Shown: positions 21,598-32,185, counted from the stretch's first letter. The stretch is DNA of 64,000 nucleotides from Megascapheus bottae (GCA_024803745.1 JANJXV010000128.1:2006001-2070000); one strand, 5' to 3'. The notes: generated by a model not told the origin, from the letters alone. Translations and numbers: made by a program.

Positions 21598-22485
21598 CCT
21601 CTAGCACTTCAGGGTCCTTATTTTTATTTTTTATTATTATGATAAAGATAATATACATAGGGTTTGCAGTTACATAAATCAGGTACAGGATACATTTGGG
21701 GGGGGCGGGACATCATCACCCCTTTTCTCACTCTTTCCCAGTTTTTTTTCCTCCCATCACCACCCACAAGTTGTAGAGGTCCTTTTCCACACAGTGTGCA
21801 GTGAGGACACTGCATTTGTCCACCTTTGTCCCTCCATTTCTGTGTCCCCCTCATCCTTGCAAAGGCAGATCAATGAACAAATAAGACAAAAAAAAAGAAA
21901 AAAGAAAATAACAATGCCAACAAAGAAAAAGCCTGTGTTTCTATTTCCTGAAGTTCACTTGGATAAATATTAATGTTTTTGCCAGGTTTGGGGCTTGAAC
22001 TCAGGGCCTAGGCACTGTCCTTGGGCTTTCTCAAGGCTAGCGCTCTACCACTTGAGCCACAGTGAGCTTAAATTCAAGAGTTTTCCATGTATGTGTTACT
22101 AAGGAATCAAATCCAGGGTTCAGGCACACTAGGCAAGCAGTTTACCACTCGGCCAAACTTCTGGCCCATAAATATGATTGTATATAATCAGATACACACA
22201 GGCATTGTGCCTTTGGTCTCGTTGTATGGGAATACCTAGGTAGCCCTGTATCATTCAACATTTCCCAGGGTATTTTAGATCTAGCTTCTGCATATGAGAA
22301 AAAAACAAAACAAAAAACATGTTGTTTGTGGCTCTGAGCTTCCCTTACCTCACTTAAAACAATTTGTTCTAGGTCTATCCATTTCCCTGCATATCTGGGG
22401 GGTTTGGTTAGTTTGGTTTCTATGTTTTGCCTATTCCATAGGTTTTGACTGGGGACTGTCCCTTCCCTCTTAGTCCAACAAGTTT
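21598..22485 (-). mobile_element. L1 3' end, interrupted by an IDL SINE
   Basis: T-rich start, GGTTTGCAGTTACATAAATC and CACAGTGTGCAGTGAGGACA (3' UTR complement). After the SINE at 21977-22167 it continues with AATTTGTTCTAGGTCTATCC, the complement of the ORF2 end region. Frame decayed. Confidence 0.65.
21977..22167 (-). mobile_element. IDL-type SINE inside an L1
   Basis: B-box complement altered to GAATCAAATCCAGGG. Inserted in the L1 remnant. Confidence 0.82.
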
Positions 22486-22636
22486 TTTTGGGGGGGAAAA
22501 AAAGTAGTTTTCTGTGGCACATGCCTTGGCAGCCCCTGAAGCAGATAATCAGGTATCAGGGTTTACAACCCAAACTTCACGGGCATATGCCGAACCAGTG
22601 AAGAGACCAGATAATATAAAGATATAAAATGCATAC

Positions 22637-22759
22637 CTGGTGGGCCAGAATGTATATGTTGTGACCAACATCTTTCGGGGAAACGCCTTCCTCTCGGCCC
22701 TCTTCCTCTCCTCGGTCACTCTCCAAGCCCTGGTAATAGGCATTCTTCATCACGTCCAC
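22637..22759 (-). CDS. ITPR2: ITPR2 window exon 13, 41 aa
   Basis: Reads VDVMKNAYYQGLESDRGEEE, a short variable acidic loop, then SPKDVGHNIYILAHQ. 123 nt, phase 0 to 0, acceptor CTCTAG|GTG, donor CAG|GTATGC. The acidic loop is typical of isoform 2 and differs from types 1 and 3. Confidence 0.96.
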
Positions 22760-22848
22760 CTAGAGAGAAAATGAAAACAAACACAGGAGCAGTGAGTGGG
22801 CTTACAAACACAACAGCACACACGTGATTGTGTTTACAAGTTAAAAAG

Positions 22849-23045
22849 CAGCGTGTCATCCCAGCTACTCAGGAGGCTGAGATCTGACGACTGCCAGTTC
22901 AAAGCCAGCTCAGGCAGGAAAGTCTGTGAGCCTCTCATCTCCAATAAACCAGCAAAAAGCTAGAAGTGGAGCTGTGGCTTGAGCCAGCCTTGAGCAAAAA
23001 GTTCAGGAAGAACACTTGTAACTTGAGATCAAACCCTGGGAGGAC
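22849..23045 (+). mobile_element. Geo-type SINE
   Basis: First head bases missing, starts near GTGTCATCCCAGCTACTCAG. Confidence 0.78.
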
Positions 23046-23127
23046 TTCAAAAAAAAAAAAAAGCAGAAAGCTTCTTGATACTTAAATGCTTAGATGTTCT
23101 TGAAATATAAATATTCTCAGAAATTAT

Positions 23128-23180
23128 ATCTATCTGTCTATATATCAATCAATCAATCTATTATCTATCTATCTATCTAT
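23128..23180. repeat. (ATCT)n microsatellite
   Basis: ATCT/ATCA units at the 3' end of a minus-strand SINE. Confidence 0.9.
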
Positions 23181-23356
23181 TGGGCTTTGAACTCAGGGTC
23201 TGTGAGTCCTCTTAGGTTTTCACACAAGGCTGGCACTCTACATTTAAGTCACAGCTCTAGTTCTGGATTTTTTTCTTATTTAACTGGAGATGAGGCTCAT
23301 GGACTTTTCTACTCAGGCTAGCTTTGAACTTCCATCCTCAGATCTCTACCTTCTGT
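23180..23356 (-). mobile_element. Geo-type SINE, head truncated
   Basis: GCTTTGAACTCAGGGTCTGT to TCAGATCTCTACCTTCTG. Confidence 0.7.
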
Positions 23357-23857
23357 TATTTTTTTCCCAGAGCCTCTAAATCCTGCATGTAAATTGGTCA
23401 GCAAAATAGCCATGTGGATTCTCCCAGGAACTTCAGCCTTCAGATGACTTACAATTCTTGAGATTGTGTAAGAGAAATACTGCTACACGACATCATTTTG
23501 TGAATTATGAGCCCCCCCAAAAAAGTCTCTAGATGTTCAGCACTTAATAATATGTTGTATAAATTTAATGTTTCCTTTAGCAAACGCTTTTGCACTAAAA
23601 TTTGTTGAATCTAGGATGTGGAACCTATAAATATCGACGGAATGCTGTACTCACTATTACCCAAAAGCCATCTATTAATTTTTCTGGAAAATGCATTTGA
23701 ATACAGTTCAGGAGAATGAGATGATTTTCTTGAGGAAAGTGCTTAGGGTGAATGAAAGTCAGTGTTTCCATAGGAGGTTTTGCAAACGGCTACAAAATAC
23801 ATGAAGACATGTTCAGCACCCTTAACCATAACAGAAATGCACATCAAAAACATCATT

Positions 23858-24081
23858 AAGCTGGGTGCCAGGTACCTGTAATCCTGGCTACTCAGGAGGC
23901 TGAGATCTGAGGATCCCGGTTCAAAGCCAGCCTGGGCATGAAAATCCGTTCTTAAAGACTCTTATCTCCAATTAACTACCAGAAAACGTGAAGTGGTGCT
24001 GTGGCTCAAATGGTAGAGCATTAGCCGTGAGCTAAAGAGCTCAGGGACAGCACCCAGGCCCAGAGTTCAAACCCCACAACC

Positions 24082-24085
<4 letters not shown>
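23858..24085 (+). mobile_element. Geo-type SINE inside an L1
   Basis: Full length, head AAGCTGGGTGCCAGGTACCT. Confidence 0.86.

Positions 24086-24125
<40 letters not shown>
24086..24125. repeat. (AC)n microsatellite
   Basis: About 18 AC units at a SINE 3' end. Confidence 0.93.
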
Positions 24126-24126
<1 letters not shown>

Positions 24127-24244
24127 CAACCACTGAGCTTCCTCTACCTCACCAGTCAGAATGGTGTCATCATCAAGAAAGCAAATAAACAACACAAGCT
24201 GGAGAGGATTGTAGGGGAAAAGGACAAAAAAAAAAAACTAACAA

Positions 24245-24464
24245 AAGTGTGATCTGGTAGGTCATACTTGTAATCCCAGCTACTCAGTAGGCTAAGATCT
24301 GAGAATCGTGGTGCAGAAGCAGCCTGGGAAGCAAAGCAAAGTTTATGAGATTGCAATGAACCACCAGAAAACCAGAAGTAGAGCTGTGGGTCAAAGTGGT
24401 AGAGTGCTGGCCTTGAGCTCACAGACAAGTGCTCAGACCCTGAGTTGAAGCCCCACAAACAGCA
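24245..24464 (+). mobile_element. Geo-type SINE inside an L1
   Basis: Second insertion in the same L1. Tail ends AAGCCCCACAAACAGC. Confidence 0.82.
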
Positions 24465-25231
24465 GAAATAAATCAATCAATCCTGAAGACGGACAGATTT
24501 ACTAACAGGATACATCCCTCTTGGGACATATAGCTGAAGGGATGGAAGTGAACACACAGGTGAGATACCTGCACACCCACATTTGGAATCACAATTGCTT
24601 AAACACAGAATCAGCCCATCAGTCAGCAAATGATAAAGGAAATGTGGTGCTTGGACCCAATCGAGTCTTATTTCACCATAGAAAGGAATGAAATGGTGTC
24701 ATCTGTAAGAAAATGGGTAGAATGAGAGAGACTGGGCTAAGTGAAAGAAACCAGACTGAGAAAAGCCAATACCATATGTCCTCTCTCAAATGGGGAATCG
24801 GATCCCTAAATATGAAGACAGGAATGTAAACCAGCTCTGTACCAGCTGGAGGAGTGGGAAAAGAAGAGGTTATAGAAGGAGGTGAATCCAGTAGATGTAC
24901 ATTTTACACATGTACAGATAGGAGGCAATGAGGGGAGAGGGATTAGAGAGGGGATGGGTTTGATCAGTGCACGTGCTATATGGGACAAGAAAATAAGGAC
25001 ATGCAAATGATATGCTAATGAGTGGCATCTGCAAATGTCATGCAAATACACACGTGGAAACAAAGATAAAAAATCCCATTGAAAATATAAGCTCCATTGT
25101 CTGGCTGGTTCTGCTGCACATCTGTAAAGGTGGATCCTGATGCTAGACTTTTTTTTTTTTTCCTGACACCGGCACTGTAAACTCATTTCTCTAAAGGCTA
25201 CACATCTTCAACACTGTTTTAGAAATCTTAC

Positions 25232-25327
25232 CAGTTCCCTGGGTCTCATGTTGAAAAGAATTCTCTCTGCATTCTCACTGTCATGCCTGCTTTCCATAAT
25301 GGCCAGCAAAAGCTTGGAGGCGTTGTT
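25232..25327 (-). CDS. ITPR2: ITPR2 window exon 12, 32 aa
   Basis: Reads [20 protein letters not shown] then [12 protein letters not shown]. 96 nt, phase 0 to 0, acceptor TTCCAG|AAC, donor CTG|GTAAGA. This exon is short and highly conserved. Confidence 0.97.
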
Positions 25328-25414
25328 CTGGAAATAAGAATCAAGGCACAGGTGAAAAACTGTTTGTGAAGGCGCAGACTCCTACAGGGGTTTTCTTTTG
25401 TTTGTTTTGTTGGT

Positions 25415-25640
25415 TTTTTGTGCCAGTCCTGGGACTTGAACTCAGGGCGCTGTCCCTGATCTCCTCAGCTCCAGGCTACCACCCTATCCCTGGAACCACA
25501 GCCCACTTTCCCTTTTCTACTGATTAATGGAACATAAGAGTCTCAAGATCTTTAGTGCCCGGGCTGGCTTTGAACCCCAATCCTCAGATCTCAGCCTCCT
25601 GAGTAGCTAGGATTACAGGCGTGAACCACTGTGCTCAGCC
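25415..25640 (-). mobile_element. Geo-type SINE
   Basis: Between exons 11 and 12. Ends GTGAACCACTGTGCTCAGCC. Confidence 0.84.
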
Positions 25641-25709
25641 AATTTCACTTCTGATTGGGAATTTAGTAAGCCTGTTAACTTTACTATCCCATTCTGTCAA
25701 TTCATTACT

Positions 25710-25713
<4 letters not shown>

Positions 25714-25756
<43 letters not shown>

Positions 25757-25757
25757 C
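25714..25757. repeat. (AC)n microsatellite
   Basis: About 21 AC units, 113 bp from exon 11. Confidence 0.95.
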
Positions 25758-25869
25758 TGATTCACTGCTATTCACAACAGCTACTTGAAGCCGTGGAATC
25801 AATCACCTCTGAAAGCGAGGTTGATGAAGAGAATACAGCTTTTCCCCCTTGTGGGCGTGGTCATCTTAC

Positions 25870-25980
25870 CTTGAGCTGAAGAACCAAATCCATCCGGTAT
25901 TTCCCCAGAGGGTTGATGTCATTCAAGATCAAAGCAATGATAATGTCGATGCCATTTGACTCGTGAGTAGCAATACAGGT
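25870..25980 (-). CDS. ITPR2: ITPR2 window exon 11, 37 aa
   Basis: Reads [19 protein letters not shown], then [18 protein letters not shown]. 111 nt, phase 0 to 0, acceptor TTCTAG|ACC, donor AAG|GTAAGA. End of the RIH-associated region, cytosolic. Confidence 0.97.
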
Positions 25981-26111
25981 CTAGAAATAACCAAACAGGT
26001 GTAAAATCACATCTTATGGCTGACATTGCACTAGATATTAAAGGACATAAAATAATAAAGTGGCTTTAGTCTTTGGACTTTGGAAAGATGAGATTTAAGA
26101 AATGGAATTAG

Positions 26112-26580
26112 GCCAAGGGCTGGTGGTTCATGCCTTGCAATGCTGGCTGGTCAGGAGGCTGAGATCTGAGGATCAAGGTTCAAAACCAGCCTAGGCAGAA
26201 GAGTGGAGGAAATTCTCTTTTCTTCTTTCGTTTCTTTTTTTTTTTTTTTTTTTTTTTTTGCTGGTCTTGGGCCTTGAACTTAAGAGCCTGGGAACTGTCC
26301 CCTGAGCTTCTTTTCCTCAAGGCTAGTACTCTACCACTTAAGCCACAGCACCCCTCCCGGCTTTTTCCGTATATGTCGTACTGAGGAATCGAACCCAGGA
26401 CTTAATGCATGCAAGGCAAGCTCTCTACCACTGGGCCACACTCCTAGCCCCCAGTCTTATCCTTAATTAATCAGCAAAAAGTCAGAAGTGCACCTAGCTG
26501 AAGTTCATGTGGTAGAGACTCATGAGAAAAAGCCAAAGGAGAGTAAGAGGCCCTGAGTTCAAGGTCCAGTGCTGGTACAA
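26112..26580 (+). mobile_element. Geo-type SINE split by an IDL SINE
   Basis: Head at 26112-26234, tail at 26452-26580 ending TCCAGTGCTGGTAC. Opposite-strand IDL in between. Confidence 0.78.
26235..26451 (-). mobile_element. IDL-type SINE, nested, with T22
   Basis: Long T run, intact tail, B-box complement GGAATCGAACCCAGG. Youngest layer here. Confidence 0.85.
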
Positions 26581-26654
26581 AAATAAGGGGGAGTGTCATT
26601 GTTCAAAATGCATTGTACTCAGACTGATGTGTGGAATTGAAACCACTTACTTGA

Positions 26655-26731
26655 GGAAGAGGAGGAGGAGGAGGAGGAGGAGGAGGAGGAGGGGGAAGAG
26701 GAGGAGGAGGAGGAGGGGGAGGAGGAGGAGA
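26655..26731. repeat. (GGA)n purine tract
   Basis: GAGGAG units with a few GGGGGA interruptions. Confidence 0.95.
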
Positions 26732-27171
26732 TGGAATCAGAGTCTCACATTCTAAAAGAACAGAATTAAACTTTGTGCCTTTCTTCAATTAGATTCAGCC
26801 TAAAATCCTCAGTTTGAAGGCGAGATCTGCAATTTACTGAATCTTGGACAGGTTGAGATACTTAATTCCTGTGTCTGATCTGTTCCGTGGCAAAATAAAA
26901 GCAATAAATCTGTAGCCACTACATTTCCTGTGCTAGTGACAGAACTCACATGTATTTCCCACCCCAGTGCAAGCAAAGGAAATTTATTCCAGAAGACCTG
27001 GAGAGATTCACTTATAGATAAAAACTGAGCATTGGCTAAGAAACGTAATTTACCCTTTCTTAAAAAAATAAAATTCTTTTTCAGAAACTGACTTTAAACA
27101 TTTTCCTGGGAATTTTCTTTTATGATGAAATTGAAAAAAAAAAAAAGGACAACGGCAGATTTTTGTTTTAT

Positions 27172-27364
27172 TTTGGGGAGTACAGACTTGAACTCAAGGC
27201 CTCATGGTCTTCCCTGAGCTTCTGCACCTGAGCCTGGCGACCTACCACCTGGAGTGACACAGCTCCACTCCTGACTTTTTGCTGGTTCATTGGAGGGTCT
27301 CACAGACTCTCCTGCCTGGGCTGGCCTCAAACCTGGATCCTCAGACCTCAGCCTCCTGAGTAGA
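27172..27364 (-). mobile_element. Geo-type SINE, head truncated
   Basis: Ends at CAGCCTCCTGAGTAG, 184 bp from exon 10. Confidence 0.75.
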
Positions 27365-27547
27365 ACAATCCAGTCTTTGTATGCCTAGGGGAGCCGGTGG
27401 GGGTAAGCCAAAAATGTCTGGCAAAGGAAAAAGAGGCGTGAGTGTACAAGAAGTTGGGCACCCTCCTTCTGCCGCCCTCCCCTCCTCTCCCCTCCCTCCT
27501 CTCTGCACTACTTGGAAAGCATGCCCTGCCGGCATTGTGCTGGTTAC

Positions 27548-27748
27548 CTGGTTTTCATGGCACGGGCCCTGGCAATACTCGGTTAGAGTCTCCAGGGTCT
27601 GGTTGACCAGTGCTACGTTCTTCTCATTGATATAGAGCCCCAAAAGGCCCAGGCCACCCGTAGTGCTCCCACAGATGCAGTCCAGAAACTGCAGCGTCTG
27701 GCAGACCAGGTTATAATTCGTCTTGTTTTTCTGATTCCTCAAGAAGTT
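27548..27748 (-). CDS. ITPR2: ITPR2 window exon 10, 67 aa (RIH-associated domain)
   Basis: Core of the RIH-associated domain: [17 protein letters not shown], then [20 protein letters not shown] and [13 protein letters not shown]. Among the best conserved parts of IP3 receptors. 201 nt, phase 0 to 0. The acceptor is CCGCAG|AAC and the donor CAG|GTAACC. The exon is GC-richer than its introns. Confidence 0.97.
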
Positions 27749-27832
27749 CTGCGGAGTGCAAAGACAACATATCCAAGGAGTTGAAAATAAAACAAAACCA
27801 CCAACAACCACTGGGGGGGTTATGATTTGGAA

Positions 27833-27833
<1 letters not shown>

Positions 27834-27870
<37 letters not shown>
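27834..27870. repeat. (GT)n microsatellite
   Basis: About 17 GT units in the intron between exons 9 and 10, on the side upstream of exon 10. Confidence 0.95.
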
Positions 27871-27871
<1 letters not shown>

Positions 27872-28026
27872 GTAACTCAAAAAGATTCCCATAATAGAGT
27901 ACCACCTGGACATCATATATGAAGAATATATATTTATTAGGAATAAATATTCATATGCTGGCATTGTGGAGAAAGGGGAAAGCTGTCTCAACTAAGGCTT
28001 TTCCTGGTTTTACAATCCGGTCCATG

Positions 28027-28062
28027 TATTATTATTATTATTATTATTATTACTATTATTTG
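28027..28062. repeat. (ATT)n microsatellite
   Basis: About 11 ATT units with one ACT. Confidence 0.93.
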
Positions 28063-28212
28063 ATGCCTCCTATCCTTTTTCACTCTAGTTGCTTTTGGGA
28101 CATAGGATCTTGCTGTTTTTTTCTAAGTCTACCTTGGACTGCGATCCCCCTATTTGCAACACAGTCAGGCACTGGACCACTTGAGCTGTGCCTCCCACCC
28201 TTTTTCCTATAT

Positions 28213-28262
28213 TTTATATTTTTTTAAAAAATAAAAAGTTATTATAAAGGTGATATACAAAG
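28213..28262 (-). repeat. Unnamed module, copy 1 (3' end only)
   Basis: The complement of CCCCTTTGTATATCACC, then TTTATAATAA, matches the ends of the copies at 32040-32165 and 55790-55895. Confidence 0.5.
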
Positions 28263-28414
28263 GGGCCTAGGTACTTTTCAGATATTTGGTCTTCTTTTTT
28301 CCCCTGCCTCCAGAATCAGCTTATTCTTCATCTATGATATCCTTGGAGCGGGGCTCACTGTGACTACAACGGACTGTCCTCAGGTGCTCACACCCAGTGC
28401 AGCCACTCTCATAC

Positions 28415-28671
28415 CTGTAGCTCCCGGTTGTGATTTTCGCATAGCAGCTGCAGGAACCTCAGGATGGGCTGCACCATGGCCACTGTGGGGCTCATGCTGA
28501 TTTCCTCCGTGGACTTTTCCTCTGCGTTGCCTGGCTCCAGTCCAGCTCCTATGAGATCCATTTCGGGATCCATCTCTCTTCGGTACACGCAGTAGGCTTT
28601 GGAGGTGGCAGAGGATGCCTCGCTTAACTGTCCTTTCATCCCCTCTTTTAAATGGAGCCCTGGATCTCTGA
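28415..28671 (-). CDS. ITPR2: ITPR2 window exon 9, about 86 aa
   Basis: Starts (V)RDPGLHLKEGMKGQL, runs through SKAYCVYRREMDPEMD and an acidic variable loop (EPGNAEEKSTEE), and ends PILRFLQLLCENHNRELQ, the start of the RIH-associated domain. 257 nt, phase 1 to 0. The acceptor TTTTCAG|TC was chosen over a second AG four bases on, because only the first restores the junction Val and the frame. Donor CAG|GTATGA. Confidence 0.95.
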
Positions 28672-28715
28672 CTGAAAATAAAGTCAGAAAAACAGTCATA
28701 CTTCTTTTTCTTTTT

Positions 28716-28907
28716 GGCCAAATCTCAGACTTGAACTCAGGGCCTGGGCGCTGTCCCTGAGCTGCTTTTGTTCAAGGCTGGCGCTCTACCACTTGAGCCA
28801 CAGCACCACTTGTTGCTGGTTGGTTGGAAAGGCTGGCCTCAAATTGGGATCCTCAGATCTCAGCCTCCTGAGTAGCAAGGATAATGGGCATGAGCTACCA
28901 GCACCCC
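28716..28907 (-). mobile_element. Geo-type SINE, middle shortened
   Basis: Starts 45 bp from exon 9's acceptor. GGCTTTTT to GATAA segment lost. Confidence 0.78.
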
Positions 28908-28939
28908 ATCCAAGTGAACCAGGGACCCACATTCTCAAA

Positions 28940-29158
28940 CAACATCCTCACACTTGTAATCCTAGCTACTCAGGAGGCTGATATGTGAGGATCAAGGTTC
29001 AAAGCCAGCCCCAGCATGAGAGTCTGTGAAATTCTTATCTCTAATGAACCAACAGAAAACCAGAAGTGGTGCTGTGGCTCGAGAGGTAGAGTACTAGCCT
29101 TGAGCTGAATTGCACAGGGACAGTGCCCAGGCCCAGAGTTCAAGCCCCAAGATCTACC
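28940..29158 (+). mobile_element. Geo-type SINE
   Basis: Pairs with the minus-strand copy at 28716-28907, spacer about 30 bp. Confidence 0.84.
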
Positions 29159-29197
29159 TCCCCCCCCATCATCTGACAAGAATTACAACATGGTAGC

Positions 29198-29422
29198 TGA
29201 GGGCTGGTGACTCATGCGTGTAATTCTAGCTACTCAGGAGGCTGAGATATGAAAATCATGGTTCAAAGCCAACCCAGGCAAATCTCAAGAGATTCTTATC
29301 TCCAATGAATCAGCAAAAAGCCAGAAGAAGAGCTGTAGTTCAAGTGGTAGACTGCCAGCCTTGAGTGGAAAGGCTAATTAAGAGTAATAGGCTCTGAGTT
29401 CAAACCCCAGTACTGACACAAA
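29198..29422 (+). mobile_element. Geo-type SINE
   Basis: Head AGGGCTGGTGACTCATGCGT, ends CAAACCCCAGTACTGACAC. Confidence 0.84.
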
Positions 29423-29503
29423 AACATGGTTTCAAGGACTTGTACCTCCCAGTTCACGCCACCAAGAAATCAAGTGTGTTTCATGTTACTGTATGATTTA
29501 TGT

Positions 29504-29752
29504 GAGTCTTGAACTCAGGGCCTGGGCACTCTTCCTTGGCTTTTTTTTTTTCTTTTCTTTTTCTTTTTTTTATTTTTCTTAAAGCTGATGCTTTACCACT
29601 TGAACCATAGCTCTATTTTTTTTGGCTTTTTGGCGGTTCACTGGAAATAAAAGTCTCACAGACATTTCTGCCCAGGCTGGCTTTGATCCATGATCCACGT
29701 ATCTCAGCCTCCTGATTTGCTGGGGTGACAGGCATGACACCAGTGCCTGCCT
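29504..29752 (-). mobile_element. Geo-type SINE with T-rich insert
   Basis: TTTTTCTTTTC expansion at 29541-29580 inside the element. Confidence 0.8.
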
Positions 29753-30240
29753 AATTTGTCTTTCATTTTGGCATCTCTTTCAGATTTCATTCTCCAACTA
29801 CACATGGATTATTTACTCTCTCTCTGTCTCTCTGTCTGGGTCTTTCAGGGATTTCTCCCAGGCACACTTCTAGATGGATAAAGCCACTGTGCAGATCTCA
29901 GCTTTGACATCAATGACCAAGTCTGGGAAGTGACTTTAGGCTCACCACTCCACTCCCCAGTGTCCCAACCACGAATCTTCAAGCTCCAGTCTCAAAATCC
30001 CTCCTCCTCTGTCTGTGAGTTTTGGATGGCAGATTCGAGCCAGCCCTGTTCCTCGCTACCCTTATTTCAAAGATGGTTCTCCTACACAAGATGAATTTAA
30101 CACATGAATTCACCGATGATCAAAGCATGACTTCCACAAAGACCCTGTGTACTTCCCACCATAGAAGATTCACCAAACAGTGATTAGTGAAGATTTAGCC
30201 ACTGACAGCTCTCTACCTAAGAACAAAAAGATCCATGGAT
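29753..30240. other. Intronic unique sequence
   Basis: No repeat or ORF recognised apart from a short (CTCT)n at 29817-29838. It ends near the donor of exon 8. Confidence 0.55.
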
Positions 30241-30280
30241 GTTTCCTGTTGCGAATTAGCTTGGTGCCTTTTCTCCCTCC

Positions 30281-30333
30281 CTCAATCGTTTTTCACCTCC
30301 CTCTCTGCCCCTGAACTTCAATCGTTCTTCACC
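30281..30333 (-). repeat. Partial tandem duplication of a donor site
   Basis: GTGAAGAACGATTG at 30319-30332 recurs as GTGAAAAACGATTG at 30283-30296, exactly 36 nt on. Both follow a GGAG/AGAG and can act as a 5' splice site. Confidence 0.85.
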
Positions 30334-30516
30334 TCTCATCCGGGCTCCAGTCGTCAGCAGCTCATGCTCATTCTCCCTTTTTTTGCTCCCCAAATCTATG
30401 GTATTGACTGTCACTGTGGATCGGATCTCTTTCTGGGCAGCCTTCATTCGATCGTAGAGCACTTTGAAGAACTTTTCTGATTTTTTCTGCTCATGCAACT
30501 GCTGATAAAAAGAATA
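30333..30516 (-). CDS. ITPR2: ITPR2 window exon 8, 61 aa + 1 nt
   Basis: Begins [20 protein letters not shown] and ends GARMR plus G. 184 nt, phase 0 to 1. The acceptor T9-GCAG|TAT sits against an (AT)n run. The donor GAGAG|GTGAAG departs from GTRAGT, and a second similar donor lies 36 nt further on in frame (see findings). The choice of 30333 follows the recalled family junction MR-VRD. Confidence 0.93.
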
Positions 30517-30960
30517 CTGCAAAAAAAAATATATATATATATAAGAAAATGCTCATCATCCATGCTCATAAAGGAAATGCAAATAAAAACAATCTATGAT
30601 GGGAGAGATACTCTATAGACATAATGTGGTATAGATACGTATCTGTGACATGCAAACCCTCAGCTTCATTTTAATTATGTCCTAAAATTTATGTGCCAGT
30701 GATTGTATATAGAGATTCCCTTCCTGAATACTTGTTTGTTAGATATGACATTTGAAATATGATGTAAAAATCAGTGTTAATAAACTCTTTCAATAAAAAA
30801 GAGAGAACACTGCAAGAACACCTATGAGAAGATGTCACTATCTGATGGGGGTAGTATTTTATGTTTAAAGTAAACCTATGAATTTGAGATCAAAAGTTGC
30901 TTCCCATTATGACTTTATAATGTGGTGATTGCTCAGTCTTGGATGCTATATAAAGTGTAC

Positions 30961-31166
30961 CGGCCCAACACTGGTTCCTATAATCCCAGCTACTCAGGAG
31001 ACTGAGATAAGATCACAGTTCATAGCCAGCCACGGTCAGGAAAGTCTGTGAGACTCTTGTATCGGAGGGACCAGCACAAAGCTAGAAGTAGAGCTGTGAT
31101 TCAAACGGTAGAACACCAGCCTTGAGCAAAAGAGCCAAGGAAGAACGGGAGGCTGTGAGTTCAGTG
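30961..31166 (+). mobile_element. Geo-type SINE
   Basis: Head CCCAACACTGGTTCCTATAA. The tail runs into (CA)n. Confidence 0.78.
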
Positions 31167-31211
<45 letters not shown>

Positions 31212-31236
31212 GCACGCACGCACGCAAGCGCGCGCA
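31167..31236. repeat. (CA)n(CGCA)n microsatellite
   Basis: About 18 CA units, then four CGCA units and GCGCGC. Confidence 0.93.
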
Positions 31237-31687
31237 TGTACTATGAGCTGATGGTAAGTAACAGAGTGATTTTGTTTCCTCTTTACAGTACATCTAATTT
31301 AGCTTGGGTTGCTGTGGCAACCTCACTCCTGAGTGCCCAGGAATAAACGGGTCCTGACTTTCTTTGCACACTTCATCAGCTACGCTGCTTCACATGGGGC
31401 CTGCAACAAATCTGACTTAAAATCATTCCTGCCTCATAGTGAATACCGAAGGCCCAGTGACATACATCTTAGCATGATGCGGGATACTGGATCCCAGGAC
31501 TGTCAGGTCCAGGCATTGTCTCCATGGATCAGAACGAGAGACAGAGAGAGACAGAGGTGGGGAGGTGACACAGGCCAGAAACGATAGAATTTGAAGTCGG
31601 TGGGAGAGACGATCGACGCTGATAATGAAGTAATGACTCAGGCACACTTCACAGAAGAGGACAGATGGACAGAAAAACTTCATGAAG

Positions 31688-31915
31688 CATCCAGTACCGG
31701 CGGCTCACTTCTCTAATCCTAGTCACTCAGGAGGCTGAGATCTTGAGGATCAAGGTTCAAAGCCAGCCCAAGCAAGAAAGGAGAGTCTTATCTCCAAGTA
31801 AGCAGCAAGCGAAATGCTAAAAGCAGAGCTGTGGCTCAAGTGGTAGAGCACCAACTTTGAGCACAAAAGCTCAGGGACAGCGACCAGGCTCTGAGTTTGG
31901 GTCTCAAGATCGGCA
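31688..31915 (+). mobile_element. Geo-type SINE
   Basis: Head CAGTACCGGCGGCTCACTTC, ends CTCAAGATCGGCAC. Confidence 0.83.
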
Positions 31916-31949
31916 CACACACATGTGCCCGCACACTCGCGCACACACA

Positions 31950-31986
<37 letters not shown>
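31912..31986. repeat. (CA)n microsatellite with CGC steps
   Basis: Seeded at a SINE end. Includes ACGCGC steps. Confidence 0.93.
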
Positions 31987-31988
<2 letters not shown>

Positions 31989-32029
31989 TACTCACTAAAC
32001 ACTATGTTGAAAATGAACTCTATAACTTG

Positions 32030-32165
32030 TAGATGGGGGTGGGAGGGAAAAACTGGGAGGAAAAGTTGGGGAAGTGGAGACATTGTTCAAAAAGAAATGT
32101 TACTCATTACCTGACTTATGCAATTGTCACCCCTCTGTACATAACACCTTTATAATAACAATAAG
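32030..32165 (+). repeat. Unnamed module, copy 2
   Basis: GTTCAAAAAGAAATGTTACT, CCTGACTTATGCAATTGTCA, CCCCTCTGTACATAACACC. Shares order and spacing with copy 3 at 55790-55895. Confidence 0.7.
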
Positions 32166-32185
32166 GATGATTAAACAATTTTGAA

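Larger units (their letters stand above)
23790..25085 (+). mobile_element. Old L1 3' part, split by two SINEs
   Basis: ORF2-like DNA at 23790-23857 (ACATGTTCAGCACCCTTAAC), 24126-24240 (ACAAGCTGGAGAGGATTGTA) and 24480-24800 (AATGAAATGGTGTCATCTGT, CATATGTCCTCTCTCAAATG), then a 3' UTR. Several frame breaks. Confidence 0.7.

Noticed and set aside
27341..27991. 216-codon minus-strand frame
   Set aside because: Only 27548-27748 is exon. The flanks read through a (GT)n and a SINE.
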